Made by a program: the position numbers and the translations under genes. A DNA stretch of 64,000 nt from Hominimerdicola alba (GTDB taxonomy: Bacteria > Bacillota > Clostridia > Oscillospirales > Ruminococcaceae), in assembly GCF_900109655.1 (NCBI RefSeq), contig NZ_FOAT01000009.1, positions 62,001-126,000 of the forward strand, read 5' to 3'. Below are positions 21,187 to 30,254 of the stretch, piece after piece (position 1 is the stretch's first letter; each line of letters opens with the position of its first letter). The notes under the pieces are model-generated. The model had not been told where the DNA came from. It was given only the letters and a program-made list of their open reading frames with translations, and ran no database searches.

Positions 21187-21660
21187 TTAATCCAGCCAGA
21201 CACAATCAACGATATCGGAATCGACTTTAAGAAATTTTTCGTCTGCAAAAACAGCCGCCCAGCCGTGATCTTCATCCCAGGGACAATTTAGAACCATTAT
21301 GACACATACCGGGACATTCTGCGACACATAAGGGGGATCACCCTCTTTTCTGTCGGGATTGCTTGCATAAATAGCATCTTCCAGAGCATATATCTCAACA
21401 TCTGTTCCTATGTAATTAACAAGATCGGCGGGAGAACCGAATTCAGGCCAATATTCCTTACATTCTTCCTCGTCATCAGGACCCCACTGCATATACATAT
21501 TATCATAGTAAAAACGGATGAATGCTTCAAGCATCTCTTTTTCAAGTTCGGGTGTCCATTTCTCTATCAGTCTTTTGCAGTAAAGGTTATTCTTCTCCTC
21601 ATCATCGATGTCATGAACTATCTCGAATCTCTCAGGATCAAGCAGCAGATTGTTTTGCAT
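21187..21660 (-). CDS. Unknown acidic protein
   Basis: 157 residues from the ATG at 21660, which has AAGGAGGAAA before it; the longer reading to 21720 has no ribosome site. The protein is acidic and aromatic-rich. The C-terminal part (EDHGWAAVFADEKFLKVD) recalls small DUF6985-like or immunity-type proteins, but I cannot confirm this. Cotranscribed with the DinB-like gene from the promoter at 21799-21827. Confidence 0.75.
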   Translation of the reverse strand: MQNNLLLDPERFEIVHDIDDEEKNNLYCKRLIEKWTPELEKEMLEAFIRFYYDNMYMQWGPDDEEECKEYWPEFGSPADLVNYIGTDVEIYALEDAIYASNPDRKEGDPPYVSQNVPVCVIMVLNCPWDEDHGWAAVFADEKFLKVDSDIVDCVWLD

Positions 21661-21798
21661 ATCAGTTTCCTCCTTTATATAAATGCCTAATTGCATTTCA
21701 GATACCATAAGATTTGTCAACCATTATGACAACACTCTCAAAATGAGCGTCATTATAATGTTGTGTCTATTTTTAAATTTCGATATATTTTAGAAATA

Positions 21799-21827
21799 AT
21801 TATAGCACAGCCTTGCTGAACTGTCAA
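21799..21827 (-). promoter_or_regulatory. Promoter of the unknown/DinB-like unit
   Basis: Minus strand: exact TTGACA, 17 bases, TATAAT. Confidence 0.88.
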
Positions 21828-21995
21828 CCAAAATGTTTTTTACATCGAAAATCGTTTTATCACAGCGATTTTCAGTTACTTTACGACGATTGCCATCACA
21901 GAAAAGTCAATGATATTTCCATATATTTACATAGTGTATGTGTATATAACAAAAATTTTCTGTTACAAGAGAGTTATATTTAGCATTGTTAATTA

Positions 21996-22024
21996 TTGAC
22001 AAAGTCAATGGTTCGGTGTATAAT
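21996..22024 (+). promoter_or_regulatory. Promoter of the condensation/ACP/ligase operon
   Basis: Exact TTGACA, 17 bases, TATAAT. The -35 is part of the palindrome TTGACAAAGTCAA (21996-22008), which could be an operator. Bases 21828-21995 are AT-rich with nothing else seen. Confidence 0.9.
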
Positions 22025-22075
22025 TAACCTCGTAAAAGCAAAAGCGAATAAAATTCTACTGTCGGGAGGAACAAC

Positions 22076-23464
22076 ATGGAGAAGAGATACGAACTTACCG
22101 CCGCGCAGAAAATGCACTACAGGTGGATAAAGGAATACGGCACACAGCAGGTGTCGGGACTTAGCATAGTTGCAGCTTTCGGGGCTGAACTGGATATCGG
22201 ACTGCTGAAAAAATGTATCGAACTTGAAAAGCAGAGATACTCGTGCCTGAGACTGCGTTTCACAAAGCCTGATGAACACGGAGATGTTCAGCAGTACATA
22301 GCCGACTATCAGCCCGAGGAAATCAGAGAATTCGACCTGAGGGACATGACACTGCCCGAAGCTGACGATATCATGCAGAATTGGGCTTATGATACCTTTG
22401 ACGGCGACGACATACCCATGTGCGAATTCCGCATAGTAAAGCTCCCCGAGGGTTACACAGGGTTCTTCGTGCATATGGATCACAGGCTGAATGATTCGGT
22501 TGGTGTGGCTGTCATGGCTACGGATATCATGAACCTTTACAAACATTTCAAATTCGGCGATGAAGAGCCTGCTCCTCTGGCGGATTTTGAAAAGGTTCTC
22601 GTAAGCGACCTTGAAAAGGCGGCGAATGAAAAGCGTCACGCAAAGGCAAAGCGTTTCTGGGACGAGGAGCTCGATACTCTGGGTGAGCCCCTTTATTCGG
22701 ATATTCAGGGAACTTCCGTACTGGAAGAAGCCCGCAGGAAACACAACGACCCGAATCTCCGTGCCGCGGATATCGAGAGAAAAAAGCTTTTCGTAGCGGT
22801 AAAGGATTATCAGCTTGAAGTTGACAGTATGCAGAGGGCGATAAATTTCTGTCTGCACAATCAGATATCCCCCACCAACCTGATACTGCTGGTTATACGC
22901 ACCTATCTTTCAAAGGTGAACGGCGGTCAGGAGGATATCACGGTGGAGAATTTCATATCAAGGCGCTCCACCCATGATGAGCTGACCTCGGGCGGAAGCA
23001 GAACACTGTGTTTCCCTTGCCGAACAGTAATTTCGGGCGATACCACTTTCATCGATGCCGCCAGAAAGATACAGAACCATCAGAACCGCATATATATGTT
23101 CAGCGGATACGACCCAGAGTTTATCCGCGATGAGATGAAGAAGCGCTACAACACCCCCGATGATACCACATATGTCAGCGTGTATCTCACCTATCAGCCG
23201 CCCATGACTTCTCAGGATCTTGACCCCAATGCACAGAAGCTTCCTCTTTATGTAAAGTGGTTCGCAAACGGTGCGGCAACTAAGAAGATGTACCTGACTG
23301 TATCTCATCTGCCTGACAGAAAGCTGAATTTCTCCTACCACTATCAGACAGCACACCTGACCGAAAAGGATGCAGAGCTGATGTACTATTACATGATGCG
23401 CATACTTTTCAGGGGCATCGAAGACCCGGGCAGGACTATTTCAGAGATAATCGACATGGTTTAA
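22076..23464 (+). CDS. Free-standing NRPS-type condensation domain protein
   Basis: 462 residues, one condensation domain and nothing else. The catalytic motif HHxxxDG appears as DHRLNDS (residues 135-141): the second His (H136) and the Asp (D140) are kept, the first His is Asp and the Gly is Ser. The later NFISRRST and YVSVYLTYQPP regions fit the second lobe. It would join an activated acyl or aminoacyl group, carried on the ACP encoded next, to an amine or alcohol. ACP and ligase genes follow on the same transcript. GGGAGG precedes the ATG. Papain-like or tailoring domains are absent. Confidence 0.87.
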   Translation: MEKRYELTAAQKMHYRWIKEYGTQQVSGLSIVAAFGAELDIGLLKKCIELEKQRYSCLRLRFTKPDEHGDVQQYIADYQPEEIREFDLRDMTLPEADDIMQNWAYDTFDGDDIPMCEFRIVKLPEGYTGFFVHMDHRLNDSVGVAVMATDIMNLYKHFKFGDEEPAPLADFEKVLVSDLEKAANEKRHAKAKRFWDEELDTLGEPLYSDIQGTSVLEEARRKHNDPNLRAADIERKKLFVAVKDYQLEVDSMQRAINFCLHNQISPTNLILLVIRTYLSKVNGGQEDITVENFISRRSTHDELTSGGSRTLCFPCRTVISGDTTFIDAARKIQNHQNRIYMFSGYDPEFIRDEMKKRYNTPDDTTYVSVYLTYQPPMTSQDLDPNAQKLPLYVKWFANGAATKKMYLTVSHLPDRKLNFSYHYQTAHLTEKDAELMYYYMMRILFRGIEDPGRTISEIIDMV

Positions 23465-23517
23465 AAAACAAAAGAAAGTTTATATATAATGGGGATATCC
23501 CCCGAAAGGAGTTTATT

Positions 23518-23757
23518 ATGGAACAGAAATTCAAAGAGATCGCTTCACGCTACTGCAAGGGCGACGTTGGCGAGATAACACCTGAAATGGCTATACGCGA
23601 AGACCTGGGGCTCAGCTCCCTTGACCTTATGACATTCCTCGGCGACTTGGAAGACGAGTTCGATATAGAATTCGACTTCGGTGCTGACGAACAGAAGCTG
23701 GGCAATATACGCACTGTAGGTGATGCTATCGGCCTGCTGAACGAGTATGTAGGCTGA
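23518..23757 (+). CDS. Acyl/peptidyl carrier protein
   Basis: 79 residues, acidic, four-helix carrier protein. The phosphopantetheine Ser is S34 in LGLSSLDLMTFLGDLEDEF. A fatty-acid ACP would have DSLD; here SSLD is closer to carriers of dedicated pathways. It sits between the condensation and the ligase genes, so it is most likely their shared carrier. AAAGGAG lies before the ATG. Confidence 0.93.
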   Translation: MEQKFKEIASRYCKGDVGEITPEMAIREDLGLSSLDLMTFLGDLEDEFDIEFDFGADEQKLGNIRTVGDAIGLLNEYVG

Positions 23758-23771
23758 TTCGGGGTGATAGC

Positions 23772-25304
23772 ATGAAAAAGACCATTCACACCCTATGGAA
23801 CAGAAGTGCAAAAGACTATGCCGACCTCCCTGCTGTACGCTGGCTGGTGAAAAAGGATATAAAGGAGATAAGCTACAAACAGGCTGATGAAGTCATCAGC
23901 GGGCTGAAAAAGGGCGCTTATGCACTGGGATTTGAGCACAGACATATCGCACTGGTAGGAACTAATTCGGCAGAATGGATAGAAGCATATATGTCTGTGG
24001 TGACAAGTACCAATACCGCTGTTCCCCTTGATTCGGCACTGCCTGCCCATGACCTCATCGAACTTATCGACCGTTCGGATTCCGCAGGCGTTTTCCTTGA
24101 CCCTAAGTTCGCTTCCCTTGCGACCGAGATAAAGGACAAATGTAAAAAGGTCAAAAAGATATGGATGCTATCTGATGAAGCCATTGAAGGCACAGACTCC
24201 TTCAAAGACCTGATAGCCGCAGGCAGGGGTGCTGACGAACCCTCTGCCCCCGATGAAGACGATATCTCCATGATAGTTTACACCTCGGGCACAACAGGCA
24301 AAAGCAAAGGTGTTATGCTCACCCAGAGCAATCTTTACACAAATATCGAAGCCATACTTTACGATATGGACCCGGGGCTCATCTTCCTGAGCGTACTGCC
24401 CGTGCATCACTGTTTCTGCCTTGTTATGGACTGGCTCAACGGTTTCTGGATGGGTGCTGTGCTTTGCATAAATGATTCGCTGATGCACATGGTAAGGAAT
24501 ATGACTATATTCAATCCCGATGTCATGCTGATGGTTCCGCTGATGGTGGAGACCATCTACAAGCGTCTGAGGACTCTTGACCCATCTATCCCGCACGAGG
24601 TGGTATCAGAGAAAGTCTTCGGCAAAAACCTGAAATACATTTTCACAGGCGGCGCACATCTTGAACCCTACTACATAGAAGAATTTAACAAGTACGGAAT
24701 CGATGTTTATGAGGGCTACGGAATGTCGGAGTGTTCCCCTGTTATAAGCTCCAACAAGATAGGCGACAGCAAGCCGGGTTCAATCGGAAGACCTCTGCCC
24801 AATGTTGAGATAAAATTCGTAGACGGCGAGATACTTGTACGCAGTACCAGCGTGATGAAAGGCTACTACAAAATGGAGAAAGAGACGGAAGAGACACTCA
24901 AAGACGGCTGGCTCCACACGGGTGACAAGGGCTATATCGATGAGGACGGCTTCCTGTTCATAAACGGCAGGGTGAAGAATCTTATCATACTCTCAAACGG
25001 CGAGAACATCTCCCCCGAGGAAATAGAGAACCGTCTTGCGCTGAATGATCTCATCGGCGAGATTGTAGTTACAGGCGAAGACAATCTGCTGACTGCAAGG
25101 ATATTCCCCGACCCGGATATGACTGGAGGTATGAGCGATGAAGAAATCAGGAATGCGCTTCAGAAGATACTGAACGATTACAACAAACAGCAGCCAACCT
25201 ACAAACAGCTTTCAAAGCTTGTTGTAAGGAAGTACCCCTTCCTGAAAAACACCACCAGAAAAATAATCCGTGCGGAAGTTTACAGAGATGAGCAGGGCGC
25301 ATGA
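23772..25304 (+). CDS. Adenylate-forming acyl/aminoacyl ligase
   Basis: 510-residue ANL superfamily enzyme. It has the P-loop-like motif YTSGTTGKSKG (170-180), GYGMSECSP, the hinge Asp in LHTGDKGYIDEDG and a C-terminal Lys in TTRKIIR. It activates a carboxylic acid as AMP ester and loads it on CoA or, given the neighbouring ACP, on that carrier. The overall sequence is more like long-chain acyl-CoA synthetases than NRPS adenylation domains, so a fatty-acid starter is plausible (inference). It starts 14 bases after the ACP gene and overlaps the hydrolase gene by 4 bases. Confidence 0.93.
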   Translation: MKKTIHTLWNRSAKDYADLPAVRWLVKKDIKEISYKQADEVISGLKKGAYALGFEHRHIALVGTNSAEWIEAYMSVVTSTNTAVPLDSALPAHDLIELIDRSDSAGVFLDPKFASLATEIKDKCKKVKKIWMLSDEAIEGTDSFKDLIAAGRGADEPSAPDEDDISMIVYTSGTTGKSKGVMLTQSNLYTNIEAILYDMDPGLIFLSVLPVHHCFCLVMDWLNGFWMGAVLCINDSLMHMVRNMTIFNPDVMLMVPLMVETIYKRLRTLDPSIPHEVVSEKVFGKNLKYIFTGGAHLEPYYIEEFNKYGIDVYEGYGMSECSPVISSNKIGDSKPGSIGRPLPNVEIKFVDGEILVRSTSVMKGYYKMEKETEETLKDGWLHTGDKGYIDEDGFLFINGRVKNLIILSNGENISPEEIENRLALNDLIGEIVVTGEDNLLTARIFPDPDMTGGMSDEEIRNALQKILNDYNKQQPTYKQLSKLVVRKYPFLKNTTRKIIRAEVYRDEQGA

Positions 25305-26257
25305 ACAGTCTTATAAATATAATCGAAACTACCTACACCCATATCTCGGGCACTGACGGACTTCCCTTGCGAGTGCTGAGGATAGAGCCCACCGACCCGA
25401 AAAGCATAAAAGGCATCGTGCAGATGGTACACGGCAAAAACGAGCACAAGGGTCGGTATGCACCATTTATGAGGTATCTTGCATCAAACGGATACCTGAC
25501 CATTGCCAACGACCACCGCGGTCACGGCGAAAGCGTACATCATCCACAGGATAGGGGCTATCTCTACGAGGGCGGGTATCAGGCGCTTATCGAGGATGTT
25601 CACGAGATAACGCTGGAAGTCAAGCGCTATGCCGAGGAAGTATGCGGTCGAAAAGACCTGCCGATCACTCTGCTGGGACACAGCATGGGGTCACTGGCGG
25701 CAAGGTGCTATATCAGGAAGTACGATGCTGATATCGACAAGCTCTGCCTTATCGGTTCGCCGTCGAAGTCCCGCAAGATACGTCAGGGACTGATGCTGCT
25801 GAGGTCACTTGAACAACTGGAGGGCAAAAAGGCACGTTCAAAGCTTGCCGATCTTCTCATAATCGGCGTGAACTACGAATTCAAGTTCCGCAAAGAGGGC
25901 TTGAAAAACGCCTGGACGAACACAGAAAGGGACGCAGTCATCGAGCACAACAATGACCCGCTTTGCAGGTTCAGGTTCACCCTAAGCGGTTACGAAGAGA
26001 TGCTGAAAATGTCAATGCTGACTTATTCGGGCGGATATACCCCGCAGAATCCCCATATGCCAATAAGGTTCTTCTCGGGCGCGAATGACCCATGTGCTAT
26101 CTCAAAAAAGCGATTCATCGGTGCGCTTCACCTGCTGAAAAAGATAGGCTACACCAATGTACGCGGAAAACTGTACAACGGTATGCGCCATGATATCCTG
26201 CATGAAAAGGAAAAGCATAAGGTATACTGCGATATTCTGAGGATGATCGAGGAATGA
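25301..26257 (+). CDS. Alpha/beta hydrolase, monoacylglycerol-lipase-like
   Basis: 318 residues. The nucleophile elbow is GHSMG (Ser128), the oxyanion region is QMVHGKNEHKGRY and the catalytic His lies in GMRHDILHEKEK. The serine aminopeptidase S33/lysophospholipase group has this layout. As last gene of the condensation/ACP/ligase operon, overlapping the ligase stop, it may release the product from the carrier, hydrolyse a lipid to feed the ligase, or edit mischarged ACP. Confidence 0.9.
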   Translation: MNSLINIIETTYTHISGTDGLPLRVLRIEPTDPKSIKGIVQMVHGKNEHKGRYAPFMRYLASNGYLTIANDHRGHGESVHHPQDRGYLYEGGYQALIEDVHEITLEVKRYAEEVCGRKDLPITLLGHSMGSLAARCYIRKYDADIDKLCLIGSPSKSRKIRQGLMLLRSLEQLEGKKARSKLADLLIIGVNYEFKFRKEGLKNAWTNTERDAVIEHNNDPLCRFRFTLSGYEEMLKMSMLTYSGGYTPQNPHMPIRFFSGANDPCAISKKRFIGALHLLKKIGYTNVRGKLYNGMRHDILHEKEKHKVYCDILRMIEE

Positions 26258-26275
26258 GTAAACCCGCGCAGGGAC

Positions 26276-26304
26276 TTTACATTTGCGTTTTTTTGTGTTA
26301 TAAT
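26276..26304 (+). promoter_or_regulatory. Promoter of the TraX-like gene
   Basis: TTTACA, 17 bases, TATAAT, only 19 bases after the hydrolase stop; no terminator is seen between, so the TraX-like gene may also receive read-through. Confidence 0.8.
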
Positions 26305-26362
26305 TTTAGTAAATAATTGGAAATATTATTCTGCTTTTTCCAATTTTATATGGGAGGTAATA

Positions 26363-27160
26363 ATGCAAACAAACCAAAAGTACAAGATCATTGATCGTGA
26401 TATGATCAAATTTATAGCCATAATACCTATGGCTATCGGACATTTTGTAGATTTCTACTGCGGTGCTTCGGCAAGTTTAAAGAACTCGTTGATACTGTTT
26501 CTGCTGGCACAAGCTTCACTGATAGCCTCGCCGATATTTTTCTATTTCATTGCCGAAGGATTCAGGCATACTCATTCAGTGAAGAAATACGCAGCCCGGT
26601 TGTTTATATTCGCAGTAATCACCCAGATTCCATACTGCATGATGTGCAACGGAACGCTGGTTATATCAGGTATGTATACGTACCTGAATGTATTCTTCAC
26701 ATTGTTTCTCGGATTGATCTCGCTGGCAGTATGCGAAAGCAATTTGAATCAGTTGGCAAAGATCGCGCTTGTTGTGATTCTGGATACTGTAACTTATCTA
26801 CTGCAGATACAATGGCTCATTTTCGGCATCCCGATCATACTGATACTGTATTATTTCAAGGACAGACCAACACTGCGCTTTTCACTTTTCGCTCTCTGCT
26901 GTATCGGAAGCCTGTTAATTACAACACTGCCTGCCGCATCGCTTTATTACTCAAAAGGTCTGACAAAGTATTTTAATTTATGCATTGTGGGTTCGGTGAT
27001 CGATCTCTGTTTCCTGATAGCGGGTTATTTTATTGTTACTTTGTTCTACAATGGCGAAAAGGGGAAAAATCCTGCTTTTACAAAATGGTTTTTCTACATT
27101 TTCTATCCCGCGCATCTTTTTTTGATATACATAGCAAAAACAGTGGCAGGAAAATACTGA
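26363..27160 (+). CDS. TraX-family membrane protein
   Basis: 265 residues with about eight membrane helices. The start DMIKFIAIIPMAIGHF and the FFYFIAEGFRHTHSVKKYAARLF (split here: FIAEGFRHTHSVKKYA) segment are typical of TraX proteins, named after the F-pilin N-acetylase and widespread in Firmicutes without conjugation genes. An acyltransferase role is likely but the substrate is unknown. GGGAGG precedes the ATG. Position directly after the condensation operon leaves open whether it modifies or moves that product. Confidence 0.88.
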   Translation: MQTNQKYKIIDRDMIKFIAIIPMAIGHFVDFYCGASASLKNSLILFLLAQASLIASPIFFYFIAEGFRHTHSVKKYAARLFIFAVITQIPYCMMCNGTLVISGMYTYLNVFFTLFLGLISLAVCESNLNQLAKIALVVILDTVTYLLQIQWLIFGIPIILILYYFKDRPTLRFSLFALCCIGSLLITTLPAASLYYSKGLTKYFNLCIVGSVIDLCFLIAGYFIVTLFYNGEKGKNPAFTKWFFYIFYPAHLFLIYIAKTVAGKY

Positions 27161-27240
27161 TCGGACACATCATGATATTTCTATATAGTACAAATAAAAG
27201 GACAGCACATATATGCGATGCTGATATAGAAGTTTTTCGC

Positions 27241-27275
27241 CATAGTATTTCTGATGCAAGGTCAGAAGTACTATG
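27241..27275. repeat. 14-bp hairpin before the dcd promoter
   Basis: CATAGTATTTCTGA pairs with TCAGAAGTACTATG (one mismatch pair) around a 7-base loop. It lies 9 bases upstream of the -35 of dcd and lacks a T-run, so it may be an operator or the end of the TraX transcript. Confidence 0.6.
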
Positions 27276-27284
27276 GAGTTTCTG

Positions 27285-27313
27285 TTGACATGGCAGTAAT
27301 ACTGTGTTATAAT
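27285..27313 (+). promoter_or_regulatory. dcd promoter
   Basis: Exact TTGACA, 17 bases, TATAAT. Confidence 0.9.
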
Positions 27314-27357
27314 GAATGCGAATACAAATCGGATCTGCATCGAGAGGAGCTATAAAA

Positions 27358-27894
27358 ATGATATTATCCGATAAAACGATTATAAAAATGCTTGATGAAA
27401 ACTCTTTGGTGATCAAACCGCTTATAAAAGAACAAATACAACCCGCAAGTGTTGATATACGGTTAGGCGATACATTCAGCGTTGTTGATGACACTCCTTC
27501 AGGAATAATAACCTTGGACAATAAGATAAGCTATAATACCATTAAAACCGATACTTACTTGATTTTACCCGGGCAATTCGTTTTGGCAACAACGATGGAG
27601 TATTTTGAACTGCCTGATAATCTAACGGCATTCGTTGAAGGCAGAAGTTCTCTTGGTCGAATGGGGTTGTTTATTCAGAATGCAGGGTGGGTCGATCCTG
27701 GCTTCAAAGGTGAGATAACATTAGAATTATATAATGCTAACAGATGTGCTATCGAGCTTAAGTGCGGACGTAGAGTAGGACAGTTAGTATTTGCAGAAAT
27801 GGACGATCATGCACTAAATCCATACAATGGAAAGTATCAAGGACAAACAGGAGCAACAGGCTCAAAGGTCTTTATGGATTCAGATAAATTCTGA
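27358..27894 (+). CDS. dcd: dCTP deaminase
   Basis: 178 residues from the ATG at 27358 (GAGGAGC before it). Deaminates dCTP toward dUTP for dTMP synthesis. The family signature is present: IQPASVDIRLGD, VEGRSSLGRMGLFIQNAGWV and DPGFKGEITLEL with the catalytic Glu. The C-terminal GQTGATGS closes the active site of the trimer. A bifunctional dCTP deaminase/dUTPase cannot be excluded by eye. The gene is richer in AT codons (TTA, ATA) than its neighbours, a possible sign of transfer. Confidence 0.93.
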   Translation: MILSDKTIIKMLDENSLVIKPLIKEQIQPASVDIRLGDTFSVVDDTPSGIITLDNKISYNTIKTDTYLILPGQFVLATTMEYFELPDNLTAFVEGRSSLGRMGLFIQNAGWVDPGFKGEITLELYNANRCAIELKCGRRVGQLVFAEMDDHALNPYNGKYQGQTGATGSKVFMDSDKF

Positions 27895-27920
27895 TTTATC
27901 TGAGCAGGATAATTAATTCA

Positions 27921-27958
27921 ATGCCCCGAAGCGATTTGAAACGCTTCGGGGCAAAACT
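27921..27958 (+). terminator. dcd terminator
   Basis: TGCCCCGAAGCG pairs with CGCTTCGGGGCA, followed by AAACTTCT. A nearly identical hairpin is at 61203-61240. Confidence 0.75.
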
Positions 27959-27999
27959 TCTATATGGTTATCTGTCATAAAATGCTGTCCTTTTATTTA

Positions 28000-28731
28000 T
28001 CACTTGTTACCTATATACGCGCCTATCGCTTTTGTAACGAAATCCGCTGTGCCGATGCCGCCTGCTTTGTCGATATTCTCCTTAAATTCACCGTTTGCAG
28101 AATACATCTGCCCCAGTGACATCAGCATTTCATCTGTACAGTTGTAGTAGTTTTCGGTGATATACTTTTGCAGCAGCCTCACCTGTTCAGCGGCTTCGGG
28201 AGCATCGGGTGAACCGTCTTTCAGCTTGCCGAAGTCTGCAAAAACAGCCATCAGCCCTGCGGCGATGTTGGTTTCGTCCTCTTTGGTACGCTTGGTGCTT
28301 TTCTTGGTATACTCTTGGTACTCTTTGGTATCGCCCCATTCTGCCTTTGCACGGCTGGTATACTCTTCTATTTTGCTTGTATCAAATGCGTTAAAATCCA
28401 TAATATCTTCTCCTTTGTCTCTTATTTCACGAGCGAGCCCGATAATGGCTTCAAGCCGCTGTTTTTTCAGCGTAAGAAGTTCTATCTGCTGTGTGAGAGC
28501 CTTTTTTCTGTCAAAATCAGGGGCTTCAAGTACGGCTTTGATATCGCTTAGTGAGAATTCAAGTTCACGGAAAAGAAGTATCTGCTGCAAACGTTCCAGC
28601 GCTGTATCGTCATACAGCCTGTAACCCGCCTCCGTGCGCATCGCAGGCGTCAGCAGACCTATCTTGTCGTAGTATTGCAGGGTGCGTATACTCACCCCTG
28701 TCAGCTTGCTTACCTCGTTTACTGTTTTCAT
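28000..28731 (-). CDS. MerR-family regulator with TipAS-like ligand domain
   Basis: 243 residues. N-terminal winged helix (VNEVSKLTGVSIRTLQYYDKIGLLTP, quoted in part: SIRTLQYYDKIGLL), a dimerisation coiled coil (about 75-105) and a C-terminal TipAS domain (about 115-240; YTKKSTKRTKEDE... and AGGIGTADFVTKAIGAY). TipA-type proteins bind peptide antibiotics and activate efflux or self-synthesis. No efflux gene is beside it; autoregulation is suggested by the MerR-type promoter upstream. Confidence 0.93.
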   Translation of the reverse strand: MKTVNEVSKLTGVSIRTLQYYDKIGLLTPAMRTEAGYRLYDDTALERLQQILLFRELEFSLSDIKAVLEAPDFDRKKALTQQIELLTLKKQRLEAIIGLAREIRDKGEDIMDFNAFDTSKIEEYTSRAKAEWGDTKEYQEYTKKSTKRTKEDETNIAAGLMAVFADFGKLKDGSPDAPEAAEQVRLLQKYITENYYNCTDEMLMSLGQMYSANGEFKENIDKAGGIGTADFVTKAIGAYIGNK

Positions 28732-28756
28732 AAGCCTTACCTCCTCGTGTGATTAC

Positions 28757-28787
28757 ATTATATACTATTACGTAACGTCAGAGTCAA
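28757..28787 (-). promoter_or_regulatory. MerR-type promoter with 19-bp spacer
   Basis: Minus strand: TTGACT, 19 bases, TATAAT; the spacer contains the palindrome TTACGTAA. A 19-bp spacer with a central dyad is the hallmark of promoters controlled by MerR proteins, so the gene is probably autoregulated. Confidence 0.82.
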
Positions 28788-28908
28788 CCCTGTTATATTC
28801 AATTTGTTTATATGTACAATCACATAGGCTATTCAGCGTGTTCAGATGTTGCATTTTTACAAACAGTAGTATAATCAATACAATATCCAGCAAATTGGAA
28901 AAAGGTGG

Positions 28909-28937
28909 TTGAACTATTTACAATATTATGCTATAAT
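28909..28937 (+). promoter_or_regulatory. Promoter of the xylanase gene
   Basis: TTGAAC, 17 bases, TATAAT, 30 bases before the ATG. Confidence 0.8.
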
Positions 28938-28967
28938 ATGAAAAAACAAAAAAAGAGGAGGTTTATC

Positions 28968-30017
28968 ATGAGCAATATCCTGTCACTTGCAAAAAGCTAC
29001 GAAAGATATTTCAAGATAGGTGCGGCGGTCGCAAGCGGAAATATCCACAGCTACACAGAGGTCCTGCGTAAACACTTCAACAGCGTTACTCCCGAGAACG
29101 AGATGAAATACATCTCCACCGAGCCCGAGGAGGGCAGATTCACTTTCGGTGATGCGGATAAGATCTTCGATACCGCGAGAGCGCTGGGCATCAAGGTGCG
29201 CGCCCATGCCCCCGTATGGCATAATCAGACCGGGGACTGGATGTTCAAAGACGGCGAGAAGACCGCTTCCCCGGAGCTTATCTATCAGCGTATCGACGCA
29301 CATTCAAAGGCACTGTGCGAACGCTACAACGCCGATGTCTACGCCTGGGACGTTGTAAATGAAGCCGTGACCGACGCTGTTCCCGATGGTGCTGTTGGCG
29401 ATGCAGCCATCTACCGCGACAGCGATTATTTCAGGCTTTGCGGCGCCGATTTCATTGCTGCGGCTTTCCGTTCGATGGATAAGTATTCACCAAATGCACA
29501 GCTTTTCTACAACGACTACAACGAGTGCGATCCCGCAAAGCGCGGACGGATAGTCAGCCTGATAAAGCGCCTGAAAGAGCAGGGCTGCCGCGTGGACGGA
29601 CTTGGTATGCAGCAGCATTATTTTGGCTCTCCCGATTATGACGAGCTGAAACGCTCTATAGAGATATACGCGGAACTGGGTCTGCGCCTGCATATCACCG
29701 AGCTTGATGTATCAATCATGGCTACCTTCGGGCATAACGTTTTCCCGCCCAGTGCAGAGGATATCGAAAGGCTGAAAGCTTCACGCCCCGAGGATATTGC
29801 AGCGATAGAGGATATCTATCTTAAACTTTTCGAGATATACCGCAGTTACAGCGATGTTATAGACTGTGTCACCACATGGGGCGTAGCCGATGACTACACA
29901 TGGATGGACGGATTCGTTCCCCATGACAACGCACCTGCTGTAAAGCAGTATCCACTGCTTTTCGATGTAAAACACGCTCCGAAAGCTTGTGTGGCAAATC
30001 TGATAGCGGCAACTTAA
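28968..30017 (+). CDS. Intracellular GH10 endo-beta-1,4-xylanase
   Basis: 349 residues, one GH10 barrel. The acid/base Glu is E132 in WDVVNEAV and the nucleophile is E245 in HITELDVS; the HAPVWHNQTGDWM segment and the WGVADDYTW loop are typical. There is no signal peptide and no binding module, so the enzyme stays in the cytoplasm and likely cuts imported xylo-oligosaccharides. The ATG at 28968 follows GAGGAGG; the longer reading to 28905 runs over the promoter. It is a single-gene unit. Confidence 0.95.
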   Translation: MSNILSLAKSYERYFKIGAAVASGNIHSYTEVLRKHFNSVTPENEMKYISTEPEEGRFTFGDADKIFDTARALGIKVRAHAPVWHNQTGDWMFKDGEKTASPELIYQRIDAHSKALCERYNADVYAWDVVNEAVTDAVPDGAVGDAAIYRDSDYFRLCGADFIAAAFRSMDKYSPNAQLFYNDYNECDPAKRGRIVSLIKRLKEQGCRVDGLGMQQHYFGSPDYDELKRSIEIYAELGLRLHITELDVSIMATFGHNVFPPSAEDIERLKASRPEDIAAIEDIYLKLFEIYRSYSDVIDCVTTWGVADDYTWMDGFVPHDNAPAVKQYPLLFDVKHAPKACVANLIAAT

Positions 30018-30192
30018 TGTGCGCGGAGAATGCCAAAGAGGCAAAGCGCGCGGTCAAGCCTCGCGCCAGCAGGGTCCTCGGCCGGACGGGCCAATTTCGC
30101 GGCTACAAATCTGCGCACCAATCAAACTATGCCGCGAATAGAGCTTTGGCTCAAGCCTTTCGCGAAAGGCTGAAGGGCAGAGCCCTTCGGTC

Positions 30193-30248
30193 AAGGCACA
30201 AAAGCGACGTGGCAAGAGTGCTGTAAATAGAAAAGCAAACTCCCGCCC
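30193..30248. repeat. Dispersed repeat module A, copy 1
   Basis: 56 bases ending in GCAAACTCCCGCCC. The reverse complement recurs at 38972-39027 with few changes. It directly precedes the palindrome at 30255. Just before it, 30150-30190 contain CCTTTCGCGAAAGG and AAGGGCAGAGCCCTT, small palindromes with relatives at 38635-38690. Confidence 0.75.
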
Positions 30249-30254
30249 CAATAT

